Shown here: positions 1-7,975 of the stretch, piece after piece
Layout: each line of letters starts with the position of its first letter
Position numbering within the stretch: the first letter of the stretch is position 1
NCBI GenBank assembly: GCA_003024985.2
Contig: PXIH01S0016037.1
Length of the DNA: 20,428 nucleotides
Direction: 5' to 3' (one strand)
Source of the DNA: Euperipatoides rowelli
Taxonomy: Eukaryota; Onychophora; Udeonychophora; Euonychophora; Peripatopsidae
Notes under the pieces: model-generated
Told to the model about the DNA's origin: nothing
Databases searched by the model: none
Seen by the model: the letters and a program-made list of their open reading frames with translations, nothing else
Program-made: the position numbers and the translations under genes

Positions 1-141
1 AAAAGGTTACATTAGATTAAGGACATTTCCCTGGGGATATGGTCCTTATTACATAGAATAAAAAAAGAAAAATATTTTAAATAACTAAATTACATATATT
101 TATGAAAGACACAATTGGGGATTTGTTCGCATGATTAGTTC

Positions 142-605
142 TCACCTTAGGCCTTGCATATTTGTCGAATCCTCTAGTTTGGATACCTTTCTCTGAAATC
201 CAGTCTTAGGTTGAAACTCTGGAAATAATTTGAAAAAGTCCAAAGCGAACCTTAAATGTAATTGGTTACATCTCGTCTCCAGAGAATCAAGACCTAATTC
301 CTTTAAATCACATTTATAGCTCACATGAGCACAACCCATTATTATTCTTGCAACACGTCTTTGGATTTGTTCAATTGACCTGATTTGTCCCTTAGTGATT
401 ACTGAGTGCCATACAGGGGCACAATATTCAACAATAGGTCTAACATAGGTCACACAAGTGACCGCCAGTATTTCTCTACTCACTCCTAATCTTCTTAGTA
501 CATACATCATGTACATTTTTTTGTTTGCTTTATTTACCATATTATTGACTTGAGAGACCCATTTCAAATCCTTTTGAACATTATTATTCTTAGTAATTTG
601 AAAGA
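142..605 (-). pseudogene. LINE ORF2 C-terminal domain
   Basis: The open frame at 567-142 contains the hallmark segment that follows the RT palm in CR1/L2/Jockey LINEs: a DLKWVSQVNN stretch, then KANKKMYMMYVLRRLGV, VRPIVEYCAPVWHS, and IEQIQRRVARIIMG. In related elements these match the consensus 'LGI..DL.W..HV', 'L..LRR', 'Y...IRP.LEY..PVW' and 'IE.IQ.RA.RII'. The reading extends upstream past the first possible start to about 605, so the listed ATG is not a real initiation site. The C-terminus ends at a stop near 142. The function of this thumb-like domain in retrotransposition is not well defined. No internal stop is present in this piece, making it the best kept part of the copy. Confidence 0.85.
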
Positions 606-613
606 ATCAACAA

Positions 614-1450
614 TTATGTTGTTGGTATTTTTGATTGAAGAGTTGGGTTAAGTCTTGTTCTAGAAAAAGTATGATCCATAATTTGACACTTATTGTTAAG
701 TTTAATCCCGAGTGATTTGGATTGATGTATTAGATCGTCAAGAGCTTTCTGGAACAAATTGTTGCTTACAGAGGTATCCAATAGGGAGATCGTAAGATCA
801 TCCATGTATTTAAGCCTCATAGAATAATCCTTCATTGGGTCATTAACCACTAGGATGAATATAAATCCACCCAACACTGATCCCTCTGGGATGCCACACG
901 ATGAATGTAAGTATTGATTTTCAGTCAACTTGAAATCTTTTAGTATTGCCTTTCTATCATATAAGAAACTTATTCCCCACTTTGTTGCTGTAAGTTAATA
1001 TTTTGTTTAATCATTATGTTTATAATATTCTTATAATTTATACTGTCATAAGCTCTTTCATAATCTGTGAATATTGAAATAACTGTAGAACCACTTGTTT
1101 TCCCAATGCATTGCTACTCTGTGTAAATAAATTGGTAAGTATTGGCTTGTAGACCTGTTTTGTAGACCGCCAAATTGCATAGGATCTTTAAATTTTTTGT
1201 TGTCTTTCTTGATAACTGAAAGAACATGTCTTTCAATTGGAAAAGTGACCACGATAAGCCTAATTTGGTTTGAATATTTCACGATTGGTACTTTAGGTAT
1301 GATGATTAGGTATCCTGTTTTAATTTTCGAGTGAAGAATTAAACAGTAAAAATAATGTTCCATTAGAAACTTGGCCAATTCTCGATTCACATGAGATGGA
1401 ATATCTCCTGGAGTGCATGCGTTGCTGCAAGGCAAGCTTTTTAGTTAGCG
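614..1450 (-). pseudogene. LINE reverse transcriptase domain (YMDD type)
   Basis: Three overlapping minus frames give the RT in order. The N-terminal part (1435-about 1115) has TPGDIPSHVNRELAKFL, IIIPKVPIVKYSNQIRLIVV (a worn 'RPI' motif) and DPMQFGGLQNRSTSQYL. Motif A reads IFTDYERAYDS in a second frame; its first aspartate codon is at 1065-1063. Motif B (CGIPEGSVLGG) and motif C (KYMDDLTIS, aspartates at 802-797) lie in the frame 928-614. The catalytic aspartates of motifs A and C are all preserved even though the frame changes near 1115 and near 986. The enzyme would copy the element RNA onto nicked chromosomal DNA (target-primed reverse transcription). The motif C residue after tyrosine is methionine instead of the common alanine. 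Confidence 0.88.
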
Positions 1451-1943
1451 ATAAATATTGAATAAATCCATCATTGGTAAAGACGAATCTTCACAATGTA
1501 GAAATCATTAATGAGCACCTTAGGGAGGGGGGGGGGATTAAGAAGTATGCACAGATAATATCTAGAGATTCCTCGGCACACGATTCCGGAAATATGATGT
1601 CAGTAAACATCTGAGTTAGTAAATTTTTTAATCATTTTTTAAAACTTAGTAGATGATGATTTAAATCTAATGAGAAGGTTATTACAGATAATATTTTTGG
1701 CTGATGTTATTTCACATTTAATTTTTTCACAAAATTTTTTATATATAATAGCATTATAATTAGGTTGTTTTAAAAATAAATCAGCTTCTTGATCAACTTG
1801 GATATGTGATTGTTCATCTAAGGATGTGAATTTGTTTTCCTGGTTTCCATTACTAAGGGAAATGTGATCATAAACAAATAGTTAATAAAATTGTAGAATA
1901 GCTCTGCTTTAGTTTGAACCGATTCTATGAGGGACTATGTAGT
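1436..1943 (-). pseudogene. Endonuclease-RT linker of the left LINE, decayed
   Basis: This stretch lies between recognisable endonuclease and RT and has the expected length for a LINE linker, but all frames carry stops and I cannot follow one reading through it. A run of ten G at 1527-1536 interrupts it and may itself be a site of slippage. Assigned by position only. Confidence 0.5.
1527..1536 (+). repeat. G10 homopolymer in AT-rich DNA
   Basis: Ten consecutive G, preceded by GGGA, stand out in surrounding DNA that is mostly A and T. It sits inside the decayed LINE linker. Confidence 0.9.
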
Positions 1944-2348
1944 CTAATCGTGATGTGATAAAACATTGATCATCATTTTGTAGTTAGATTGTGTTATTTT
2001 CCTATATGTTACAGTGATACTATTTAAATGGGAAAGACCTTGTTGGCAAGGAGAAAAATATAATGTTTTGTGATTGGAACTTGCATGGATCGATGGAGAT
2101 ACAGAACAACAATTACTCAGATTAGAAAACATAAATCTAATTTGTTTGAACCGCATGTGGGAAAATTCACTAACTGTTTAATATTTGGTAGGGACAGTAG
2201 TGCTTTTGTATCATTCCATTAAAATCACCCATGATAAATATTCCTCTTTATAAACATTAAGCGGTCAAATTCGTTAGTAGTGTAAAACAAAACTTCTGTT
2301 TCATTGTTATCATTTGGAGGGAAATGTACTAAAATGACACCTATCCAG
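1944..2348 (-). pseudogene. LINE APE-type endonuclease, C-terminal part
   Basis: Read on the minus strand from 2348, one frame gives PWIGVILVHFPPNDNNE, a neighbouring frame gives IFIMGDFNG (near 2261-2235, the GDFN motif of AP-endonuclease-like LINE nucleases), and a third gives LPNIKQLVNFPTCGSNKLDL, which matches the 'L.QLV..PTR....LDL' block. Further on, the frame 2156-1944 contains SPSIHASSNHKTLYF, the position of the catalytic SDH motif; here the aspartate is replaced by asparagine (SNH at 2078-2070). The domain nicks the target DNA in active elements. With the frame changes and the SDH-to-SNH change this copy would be inactive. The N-terminal half of the nuclease is absent. Confidence 0.82.
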
Positions 2349-2349
2349 G

Positions 2350-2393
<44 letters not shown>

Positions 2394-2419
2394 TAGCTAT
2401 TGTACCTGACATTGCCAGG

Positions 2420-2481
<62 letters not shown>

Positions 2482-2507
2482 TAGCTATTGTACCTGACAT
2501 TGCCAGG

Positions 2508-2568
<61 letters not shown>
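2345..2568 (+). repeat. TG/TA/CA microsatellite block with two Helitron-like 3' ends
   Basis: Three long TA runs are each entered by CCAGGGTGTGTGTGTA (at 2345, 2414 and 2503). The first two leave through TACACAC into CTAGCTATTGTACCTGACATTG. On the minus strand each of the two units therefore reads CCTGGCAATGTCAGG (2419-2405 and 2507-2493), a six-pair hairpin with an AAT loop counting one G-T pair, then TACAATAG and CTAG followed by T (CTAG at 2396-2393 and 2484-2481). A short GC hairpin just before a CTRR-T end is the signature of Helitron 3' termini. The last TA run passes into a GA run that ends near 2568. Small readings seen through this block are low-complexity artefacts. Confidence 0.7.
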
Positions 2569-2569
<1 letters not shown>

Positions 2570-2700
2570 CCTATTTGAAATCTTTTCTCGTGCACGTTGT
2601 AGAAATTGTGTGTATAACAGACCCCCACAAGGGGAGTGTGGTTGATTGGGGCTGTAGTCATGCCATAGGCACCTGAATATAACCAAACTACATAAACTTC
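2569..2700. other. Unassigned segment between microsatellite and foldback
   Basis: This short stretch is less AT-rich than its surroundings. On the minus strand it reads openly as MVIFRCLWHDYSPNQPHS and onward for about 40 residues before entering the GA/TA repeat. I do not recognise the peptide. By position it could be internal sequence of the element whose Helitron-like ends lie next to it, but nothing in it proves that. Confidence 0.3.
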
Positions 2701-2737
2701 ATAGTTATGACATATTTAACAGCAAGAAAAAAAATAT

Positions 2738-2835
2738 GGAAAGAAGGTTGGGAGGGGGCGGGAGAGGAAAAAAATATATTAATGACTAATATATTTTTTT
2801 AAATTTCCTCTTCCTCCCATCCCCCTCTCCCCTGG
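2738..2835. repeat. Purine/pyrimidine foldback
   Basis: The core is a perfect inverted repeat: a 14-base arm AAAAAAATATATTA at 2768-2781, a five-base loop, and its complement at 2787-2800. Outside the core the arms continue imperfectly: a G-rich purine arm on the left (2738-2767, with GGG, GGGGG and GGG runs at 2750-2762) faces a C-rich pyrimidine arm on the right (about 2807-2835). The left arm also has quadruplex potential. Such long foldbacks are typical of MITE-like elements. Confidence 0.75.
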
Positions 2836-2885
2836 AAAAAAAAAATAGTGTTGATGGGTTCGCTCTTGAGTCATTTTAGCAATTA

Positions 2886-2918
2886 GGGTCCCAGCTTCAA
2901 AAAGGTTGAGTACCATTG
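2886..2918 (+). mobile_element. hAT-like terminal inverted repeat, single end
   Basis: Read on the minus strand from 2918 the sequence begins CAATGGTACTCAACCTTTTT and goes on to GAAGCTGGGACCC. This closely resembles the widespread hAT terminus CAGTGGTTCTCAACCTTTTTG with a following GGGACCC. The next eight bases outward (2919-2926, TATGTAGG) would be the candidate target duplication. I could not find the partner end or a second TATGTAGG to the left, so the element is truncated or its other end is diverged. The foldback at 2738-2835 may be its interior. Confidence 0.5.
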
Positions 2919-2926
2919 TATGTAGG

Positions 2927-4283
2927 TCATCAAATATACCCAACAAATTTTCATAATATCTCACAAATATTACAGATTACCAAAATGATGAGAAACGCTT
3001 GAATTCTTCTTTTATATATTTGCCATAATATTGAAAGTTCTGAAATTTTGTAGTATAAGAAGTTTTTTTTTTTTTCCACAATCGTAGCATTTTTGTAACT
3101 TGTAGGTTACTTTATAAGCTTAGAATACGTTTTTAGAATATTCTTAACTTTAAGGTTAATGCTTAAGCTGGGTGCACACTTATCAATGTTAAACTTATCC
3201 TGTAAAATAGCAAGAATGATAAGTCTGTACCATCTTCATGGTCCAGTCATCAACGAATCTGGCTAAAGTGATGCGCGACATATGCTTGGAGTTGTACAGG
3301 TTCACGTCACAGCTGAGCCGGTTATGAAGGTTTTTTATCCTTAGCTTCTATCACCCTGCCAGGGTTTTTTTTAACCAAGTACACCCTCTCAAAAAGGAAC
3401 CTGGTTTATAAAATGTTAAGAAATGTTAAGTGTATGATTTTCTATTACAAATGAATTTGTTGTGAAGTAATGGAATAAAGTATAATAAGACTATTTACTA
3501 CAATATTGTGTATATTAATAGTTAATAACTATTATTTTAATGTATTAATTGTACCTAAAAGGGTGGAATAAATTGACTCCATTAGAGGAACATTCGCAAC
3601 ACAGTTGGAAACGTTAATATTGGACTGTTTAATAAAAATATTGATTGTTTAATAGGACGTAAATAATTCTAGGAAAGTGATAAAACAACAAGCAAATATT
3701 CGTTGTCTTCAGTTGAATTCTAGGATTGTTTGGTAAAAGAAAACCATAGAAATGCATCATGCGAGTTTTTCTTTTTTATTCTTTACAACATATTCTCCAT
3801 TAGCATTCTTTATCTTTTAATGTTAAATAAAAAGGAGGAAACAAAATAAAATTGGAAACAAANCTGTAGCTAAAATGCACAGAAATTAATTAACATTTTC
3901 AGGAAGGGGAAAAGGTAAAATAATAAAATTGAATGAAAAATTAATTAACTAAAAACTAAATTCATTAAATTATAGTGCTTAGTTATTTTTTTCATTTACA
4001 AGAGTTGGTAATATTTTTTTTTTATATTAATAGTTATCACTAATATAAAAAAATCATCAATTTTGATCATATATATTAAAACAAATGGTGTATTCATTTT
4101 AATAAAACTCTCGAAAAATTTTTATGATCTGCATTATCAATATGCCTTTGCAAATAGAATTATTGCTATTTTGAAGCTCCATATTGATTCTATGAAAAAA
4201 ATAGAAACATGTTGACATATAGATTTTCCTGGAATTCCCCCAAATCGAGATCAATTTGATTCTTTCCATAATTAAGGGAAAAA
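2927..4283. other. AT-rich non-coding stretch
   Basis: No coding reading of any length survives here on either strand. Contents are homopolymer runs (T run near 3062-3076), a slightly GC-richer island at about 3165-3360 without a recognisable gene, one ambiguous base at 3863, and a perfect inverted repeat at 4017-4053. The part from 4160 to 4283 lies where RT sequence of the LINE at 4284-4790 would be expected, but I cannot read any motif in it. Confidence 0.6.
4017..4053. repeat. Perfect 13-base inverted repeat
   Basis: TTTTTTTATATTA at 4017-4029 is the exact complement of the arm at 4041-4053; the 11-base spacer is ATAGTTATCAC. AT-only arms form easily by chance in DNA of this composition, so no function is claimed. 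Confidence 0.85.
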
Positions 4284-4790
4284 TTAAGGGTAAAATTCTG
4301 GCATTTGGAGCTGTGATGGAAATGGGTCTAATACTATCTGGAGTTTCTGGTGAGATAGCTTAGGCAGAGGGATAATATATGAAAATTTCCAAAGCATAGA
4401 GCATATTATGCCCAGTTGCAAACATTTATTAATACGATGGGATATTGGTTCCCATAGAAAATTAGCAAACACTTTGTAGATAAAGGAACTACACCAAATG
4501 GTGCTGCAGAACAACAATCTTTTAAATGTCTCAAAATCTTAAAGATTTTAAATGTGGAGGAGGTATATAATCATTAATCATGGAATGGTTTTAAATTATT
4601 TGGATCATATGGAATATGTTTATTTGCTAGGTTTTTAAAAAACACCATCATTTGTTTTTCTGTTTCCTCAATACTCTTATTGGGAAATTGAATAGGTTTA
4701 AATTTTTAGTGATTCCATTTAACATGTTAAGTTTTTTTGAATAAATTATTCATGTGATTGTAATTTTGCCTTATTACTAATGCTTGATAA
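4284..4790 (-). pseudogene. LINE linker and RT N-terminus, fragment
   Basis: On the minus strand a linker reading at about 4770-4570 includes NKSIEETEKQMMVFFKNLA and DPNNLKPFHD. It is followed in the frame 4517-4284 by VFANFLWEPISHRINKCLQL and WKFSYIIPLPK, matching the 'L..PIS.IIN.CL..G..P..WK.S.I.PLPK' block of LINE reverse transcriptases. A shift to the next frame continues as TPDSIRPISITAPNARIL, with the RPIS motif at 4329-4318. The palm motifs A to C are not found further on. This element differs from its right neighbour: both contain RT-proximal sequence and the right one is bounded by an A-rich tail at about 4797. Clade uncertain; the RPISIT block suits Jockey/CR1/L2-type elements. Confidence 0.72.
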
Positions 4791-4796
4791 ATAATT

Positions 4797-4918
4797 TCCT
4801 TTTTTTTTTAAGGGATTTGCTCCTAAAATAAAATTTATTTATCACATATAAAAATAGTACAATGAATAACACCAATATAAAATATAGGAAAAAAAAAAGC
4901 AAAAAAAAAAGATTATTA
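4797..4918 (-). other. 3' region and A-rich tail of the Tx1/L1-like LINE
   Basis: Below the stop at 4919 the minus strand holds T10-GC-T10 (at 4911-4889), a short AT-rich 3' untranslated stretch, and GGAGCAAATCCCTT followed by about 11 A. The next base positions begin a different LINE reading, so the run of A marks the likely 3' insertion boundary. A matching target duplication was not identified by eye. Confidence 0.6.
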
Positions 4919-5450
4919 CTAAGAATTCACAATAAACTTTTCAAAAAAATATTTAGATGCACCACTTCTCCATTTAAGATAAACAATTTCAAGTGGTAAA
5001 GACTCAACAACATTATTATAATATGATTTCAATTCACCTATGAAGTAAGACCACATTCTTAACTTAGTATTAAAAAAACCCCATAGCATTGCAACATTGC
5101 ATAAATAAAAAATCATAATATATTCGCTATTTCTTAATAAAAAAAAGACCTGTTGATATTAAATTATTGTCCTGCAAGTTCCAGCATGTAATGAAAAACA
5201 ATTTGCTCCTAAAGTCTGAAAAATTCAAACACACAAAAAAAATATGTGTGTCATCTTCTGTTCTATTGCAAAATGAACACAAATCATCAAAGAATAATCC
5301 ATATTTAGATATCATAAAATTCCTGGTCTTATGTGCCCAATGCAGCAAATTAAAAACAAAGTCAAAAATGTTAAGTGAATACTTTAAATGAATTATTATA
5401 TGCTTAGTAAAAAAACATATATGCTTTACCTCACCAATAGGTTGCACATG
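4919..5450 (-). pseudogene. zf-RVT domain and C-terminus of the Tx1/L1-like LINE
   Basis: In the frame 5447-5127 the segment LCSFCNRTEDDTHIFFVC has the spacing C-x2-C-x7-H-x4-C (5279-5229), preceded by a HWAHKTRNF stretch. This is the zinc-binding reverse-transcriptase-associated finger (zf-RVT) found after the RT in many plant and animal LINEs. The reading stops at 5127 and continues in another frame at 5116-4919 with YLCNVAMLWGFFNTKLRMWS, plausibly the end of the protein. The smaller plus-strand reading over the finger is its shadow. Confidence 0.8.
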
Positions 5451-6640
5451 ATCTGAAATAAGGTTATAATAAAATCTACCACTTGATCCAGAGTATCACC
5501 CATATCTCCATAGCTAGATAAACCAATAAAAAAAGGATGAGATTTAATAATGTTTGCTGGCGGAGTGTCAGTAAGTTCTATGTTAGCATATCTCAGTACG
5601 GCTTCACGCAACCTACCATAAGTAATGCAAACATTAGCTCTCAACACCTTAAACATATGGCCAATATCATGTAGTCCTAACCCCCGTTAGTCAAATGCAT
5701 AAACAATTTGCTCCTAGAAATAGGTATGAGGCATTTGCCCCATAAAATTTCATTGACAATTGAATACGTTTTGTTGATAAATCCTCTAGTAAATATGGTA
5801 TGATGTGCGACATAGTACATCTTTGAGAAAAGATAGGTATTAATTATATGCACCTTAGTTAAAAGGGAGATATATTTATTCTTTAATTGTTCTTTAACAG
5901 CATTAAATTCATCAAGTAAGTTATTCTGAATAAAAGTTCTCATAACAACACCTGTAAAAGGGTATGGAATACCTAGAAACATGGTAGGTAATGATGTACT
6001 AAATTCTCTAACTATCGCATTCAAAAACGGTTTCCATACATGAGACTTCAAGTGATTAAATTTAGAGCCAGAAGTACTAGAGAACCCGTCAACAACTCCC
6101 ATGACCACGTTCAACGATTCAATGTCCCTAATCAAGATAGTAACATCATCCAAGTAAACCATGGCCAAAATAGAAGTGCATATACTTGGAAAAAAAAATG
6201 CCAACATCTAATTGATTTAATCACACAAGTAAATCATCCATATAAAGAGCAAAGAGATTGGAGCTCAGAGTGGGAGCCTTGTGTTAGTCCCCTCTGAACC
6301 CTCATAGAATAAAAAAGTCTATTATCATGCTTAATGTGTATAACCTTATTGCTAATGTAGTTTATAAGACCTCTAGATAGGTTAGAGTGGCCAAAGAATT
6401 TAATAATTACAGAAGATAGAAATTTTAAGTCAACATTATCAAAGGCTTTGACGACATCTAAAAAAATAAATGCCGCCCCTCTAAGCTCCAATCACTTAAT
6501 CTCAAATATAGCTTCTTGAATACAATATATTGGAATGTGAATGTTCGAACATTTCATGGCTAATTGCAATGGTGATAACAACCCAGGAAGACATTCAGAT
6601 AATCTTGAATTAAGTATCCTAGCAAAAAGTTTTAAATCAA
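5426..6640 (-). pseudogene. Tx1/L1-like LINE reverse transcriptase
   Basis: From about 6633 the minus frame reads KLFARILNSRLSECLPGLL, then after one stop (6494-6492) RGAAFIFLDVVKAFDNVD with the motif A aspartate at 6458-6456, and QRGLTQGS (motif B) near 6293-6270. A frame change follows, and motif C appears as MVYLDDVTIL with aspartates at 6150-6145. The same frame carries SGSKFNHLKSHVWKP, FLGIPYPFTG and LLTKVHIINTYLFSKMYYV, typical post-palm blocks. Another shift near 5680 leads to RGLGLHDIGHMFKVLRANV and the frame 5656-5426. At least three frame breaks and one stop separate the parts, but each catalytic motif is readable. The 'RPISL' block that should precede 6640 is not visible. Confidence 0.85.
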
Positions 6641-6849
6641 AATTCTCTATGCAAATGAGTCTTTAAGTAATCAAGACCAATTTTATCGTAATCTGTGATG
6701 TAATCTGTGACATTTTTTTTCTTAAGCAAAATCATGTATGATCTAATAAAGACATTTTTAAAAAAAGATATGATTAACAAAATATTGAAAATTTTCTCAT
6801 ACATAATAACAAATATATTATTAAACAAGTTCCATATTTTTATGTTAGC

Positions 6850-7020
6850 CAGGGCACTGAAAATGTGAAAATGAGCATTGAACATGGCAATGTTATTATT
6901 TACTTCTCTTTTTAGCTTTACTTCTTGCAATAATGCAATATCAATGTCATTTTTCATTAATGTATTTAACAACTATTTTTTTCTATATCTATTTAAGCCT
7001 TACACATTATGGCTATAACA
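6850..7020 (-). pseudogene. Start of AP-endonuclease domain, truncated
   Basis: The minus frame from 6972 reads LLNTLMKNDIDIALLQEVKL, matching the first conserved block of LINE AP-endonucleases in which the glutamate of the QE pair binds the metal. A stop lies directly upstream; the preceding sequence near 7030-6990 (NVIAIMCKA, then IDIEKN) may be the worn 'N.RG' opening. Beyond about 6850 the homology is lost and by 6640 RT begins, so the GDFN and SDH blocks of this nuclease are gone. Confidence 0.65.
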
Positions 7021-7515
7021 TTTTGGTGTATGTTCATTATAAACAAAGTGTGACACACCAATACATCCCAGGGAACAAACAAAACAAAAAAAAAATGTAT
7101 TACTATAAAAAACAAAGAAATCAATATCATTGCAAAAATACAGCATCTTGATATAAAATATAATGTTGCATGCAATGCCAAAAACATATATTCGCCATGA
7201 CCTAATATTTCATACATCATATACCACAACATCATGTTTACGAATGTATATGAAAAAAAAAACATAATTTATACTATCATAATGTAGACACGATCTACCT
7301 AAACACATTTTATTAAAGATATAAGCAAATTTAACATAATATAAATTATACAGAAAAATGTTACCTGCAATCTTCATATGCAGGTGCAAACAGCTAGAAA
7401 CTGTCAAAATAATAATGATAAACAACCAAACCTTCAGAGTTTGGGAAAAAATAAATTGAAATGTTAAGAACTTATCTCAAGTGTCCAATTTTTTCTTCTT
7501 GCTTGCATGGTCTTG
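7020..7515 (-). other. ORF1-ORF2 spacer of the Tx1/L1-like LINE
   Basis: About 500 bases of AT-rich sequence lie between the ORF1 stop at 7516 and the endonuclease start. Minus readings here (7425-7210 and 7265-6993) are hydrophobic and of low complexity and I do not recognise them. Such a long inter-ORF gap is unusual for an L1-like element and may include inserted DNA. Confidence 0.4.
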
Positions 7516-7972
7516 CTAATGACCAATAATGGCCTTATTCATATCATCCTGGAATTTTGCCATCACTATGTTCAGTTTAGCATCCAAAATCGCCTTAGCC
7601 AACAGGTCCTGTGGAGGATTACTTAGACAATCAGATACTTCTATAGAAATACGATCATTTCCACTTTGCTTAGATGATGCGTCACAACATTTATCTAAGA
7701 CTTGTATGTTGCCATTGCCTGTAGACTTACTTTCCACTGGTAAGGGAGATTCTACCAATTTTTTAGTACCCAAAGCAATGTTATCCTCAGAGATATTAAA
7801 TGACTTCACAACATTGCTAAATAAAGCCCTACAATTATGATTAGTCACACAGAAACCATTACAAGCTCTGCACCAACGAACATTGCATTCCCGAATGGAA
7901 TGCGATCCGCTTTGGCACTGAAAACATACTTTCTTATGCTGAGATAAATGGAGCCATCCTCTAAACTCTTTT
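7516..7972 (-). pseudogene. LINE ORF1 with CCHC zinc knuckle, C-terminal part
   Basis: The minus frame from about 7972 starts TKEFRGWLHLSQHKK and continues with CFQCQSGSHSIREC at 7926-7885, a perfect C-x2-C-x4-H-x4-C retroviral-type zinc knuckle. A second cysteine cluster follows (CRACNGFCVTNHNC, near 7872-7830) with irregular spacing. The remaining 100 or so residues are polar (ESPLPVESKSTGNGN) and end at AIIGH before the stop at 7516. Gag-like ORF1 proteins with tandem knuckles are nucleic-acid chaperones that coat the element RNA in Tx1-type and some Jockey LINEs. The frame is open from about 7972 to 7516, the longest undamaged piece of this copy. The N-terminal part of ORF1 is missing because RTE-like LINE sequence abuts it at about 7975. 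Confidence 0.72.
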
Positions 7973-7975
7973 GTG

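Larger units (their letters stand above)
1..2350 (-). mobile_element. CR1/L2-like LINE, degenerate, 5' truncated
   Basis: On the minus strand the order of pieces is endonuclease C-terminus (about 2348-1944), linker (1943-1436), reverse transcriptase (about 1435-614) and the C-terminal domain (about 605-142), followed by about 140 bases of AT-rich 3' sequence that reaches the window edge. This is the order of the single large ORF of APE-type LINEs in the CR1/L2/Jockey group. At least two frameshifts lie in the endonuclease and three in the RT region, so the copy cannot make a full protein. The 5' half of the endonuclease and any ORF1 are missing; the reading stops where the microsatellite block at 2345-2568 begins. 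Family assignment rests on motif recognition, not on an alignment. Confidence 0.88.
4797..7972 (-). mobile_element. Tx1/L1-like LINE with ORF1 zinc knuckles, internally deleted
   Basis: Read from right to left: ORF1 with a CCHC zinc knuckle (about 7972-7516), a spacer, the start of the AP-endonuclease (about 7020-6850), a sharp shortening, then RT (about 6640-6145), the post-RT region (to about 5450), a zf-RVT zinc finger (5279-5229) and a C-terminal tail ending at 4919. A 3' region then ends in ATCCCTTAAAAAAAAAA near 4811-4797. Domain order and the RT signatures (FIFLDVVKAFD, RGLTQG, YLDD, FNHLKS, GLGL) fit the Tx1/L1 side of LINE phylogeny. The endonuclease remainder and linker, normally over 1 kb, are squeezed into about 250 bases, so this is a deletion derivative as well as being frameshifted. 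Confidence 0.85.

Noticed and set aside
2340-2570. Repeated spacer-like units as a CRISPR array
   Set aside because: The units are TA microsatellites with a Helitron-like end; there are no unique spacers of constant length and the setting is eukaryotic.
2393-2686. Open readings on both strands through 2393-2686
   Set aside because: Most residues are alternating Ile-Tyr from the TA runs; no gene is supported, only the short flank 2569-2700 is non-repetitive.
3258-3310. Possible tRNA-like promoter boxes (TGGCTAAAGTG and GGTTCACGTCA), suggesting a tRNA-derived SINE
   Set aside because: The second box departs from the B-box consensus and no cloverleaf or SINE tail can be built around them.
4813-5720. 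Recurring word TTTGCTCCTA at about 4816, 5202 and 5706
   Set aside because: Two of the three fall in LINE coding sequence as RSKLF and the flanks differ, so this looks like chance.
7529-7840. Plus-strand open frame opposite the zinc-knuckle ORF1
   Set aside because: It mirrors the minus ORF1 in length and has no motif; the minus strand has the CCHC knuckle in frame.
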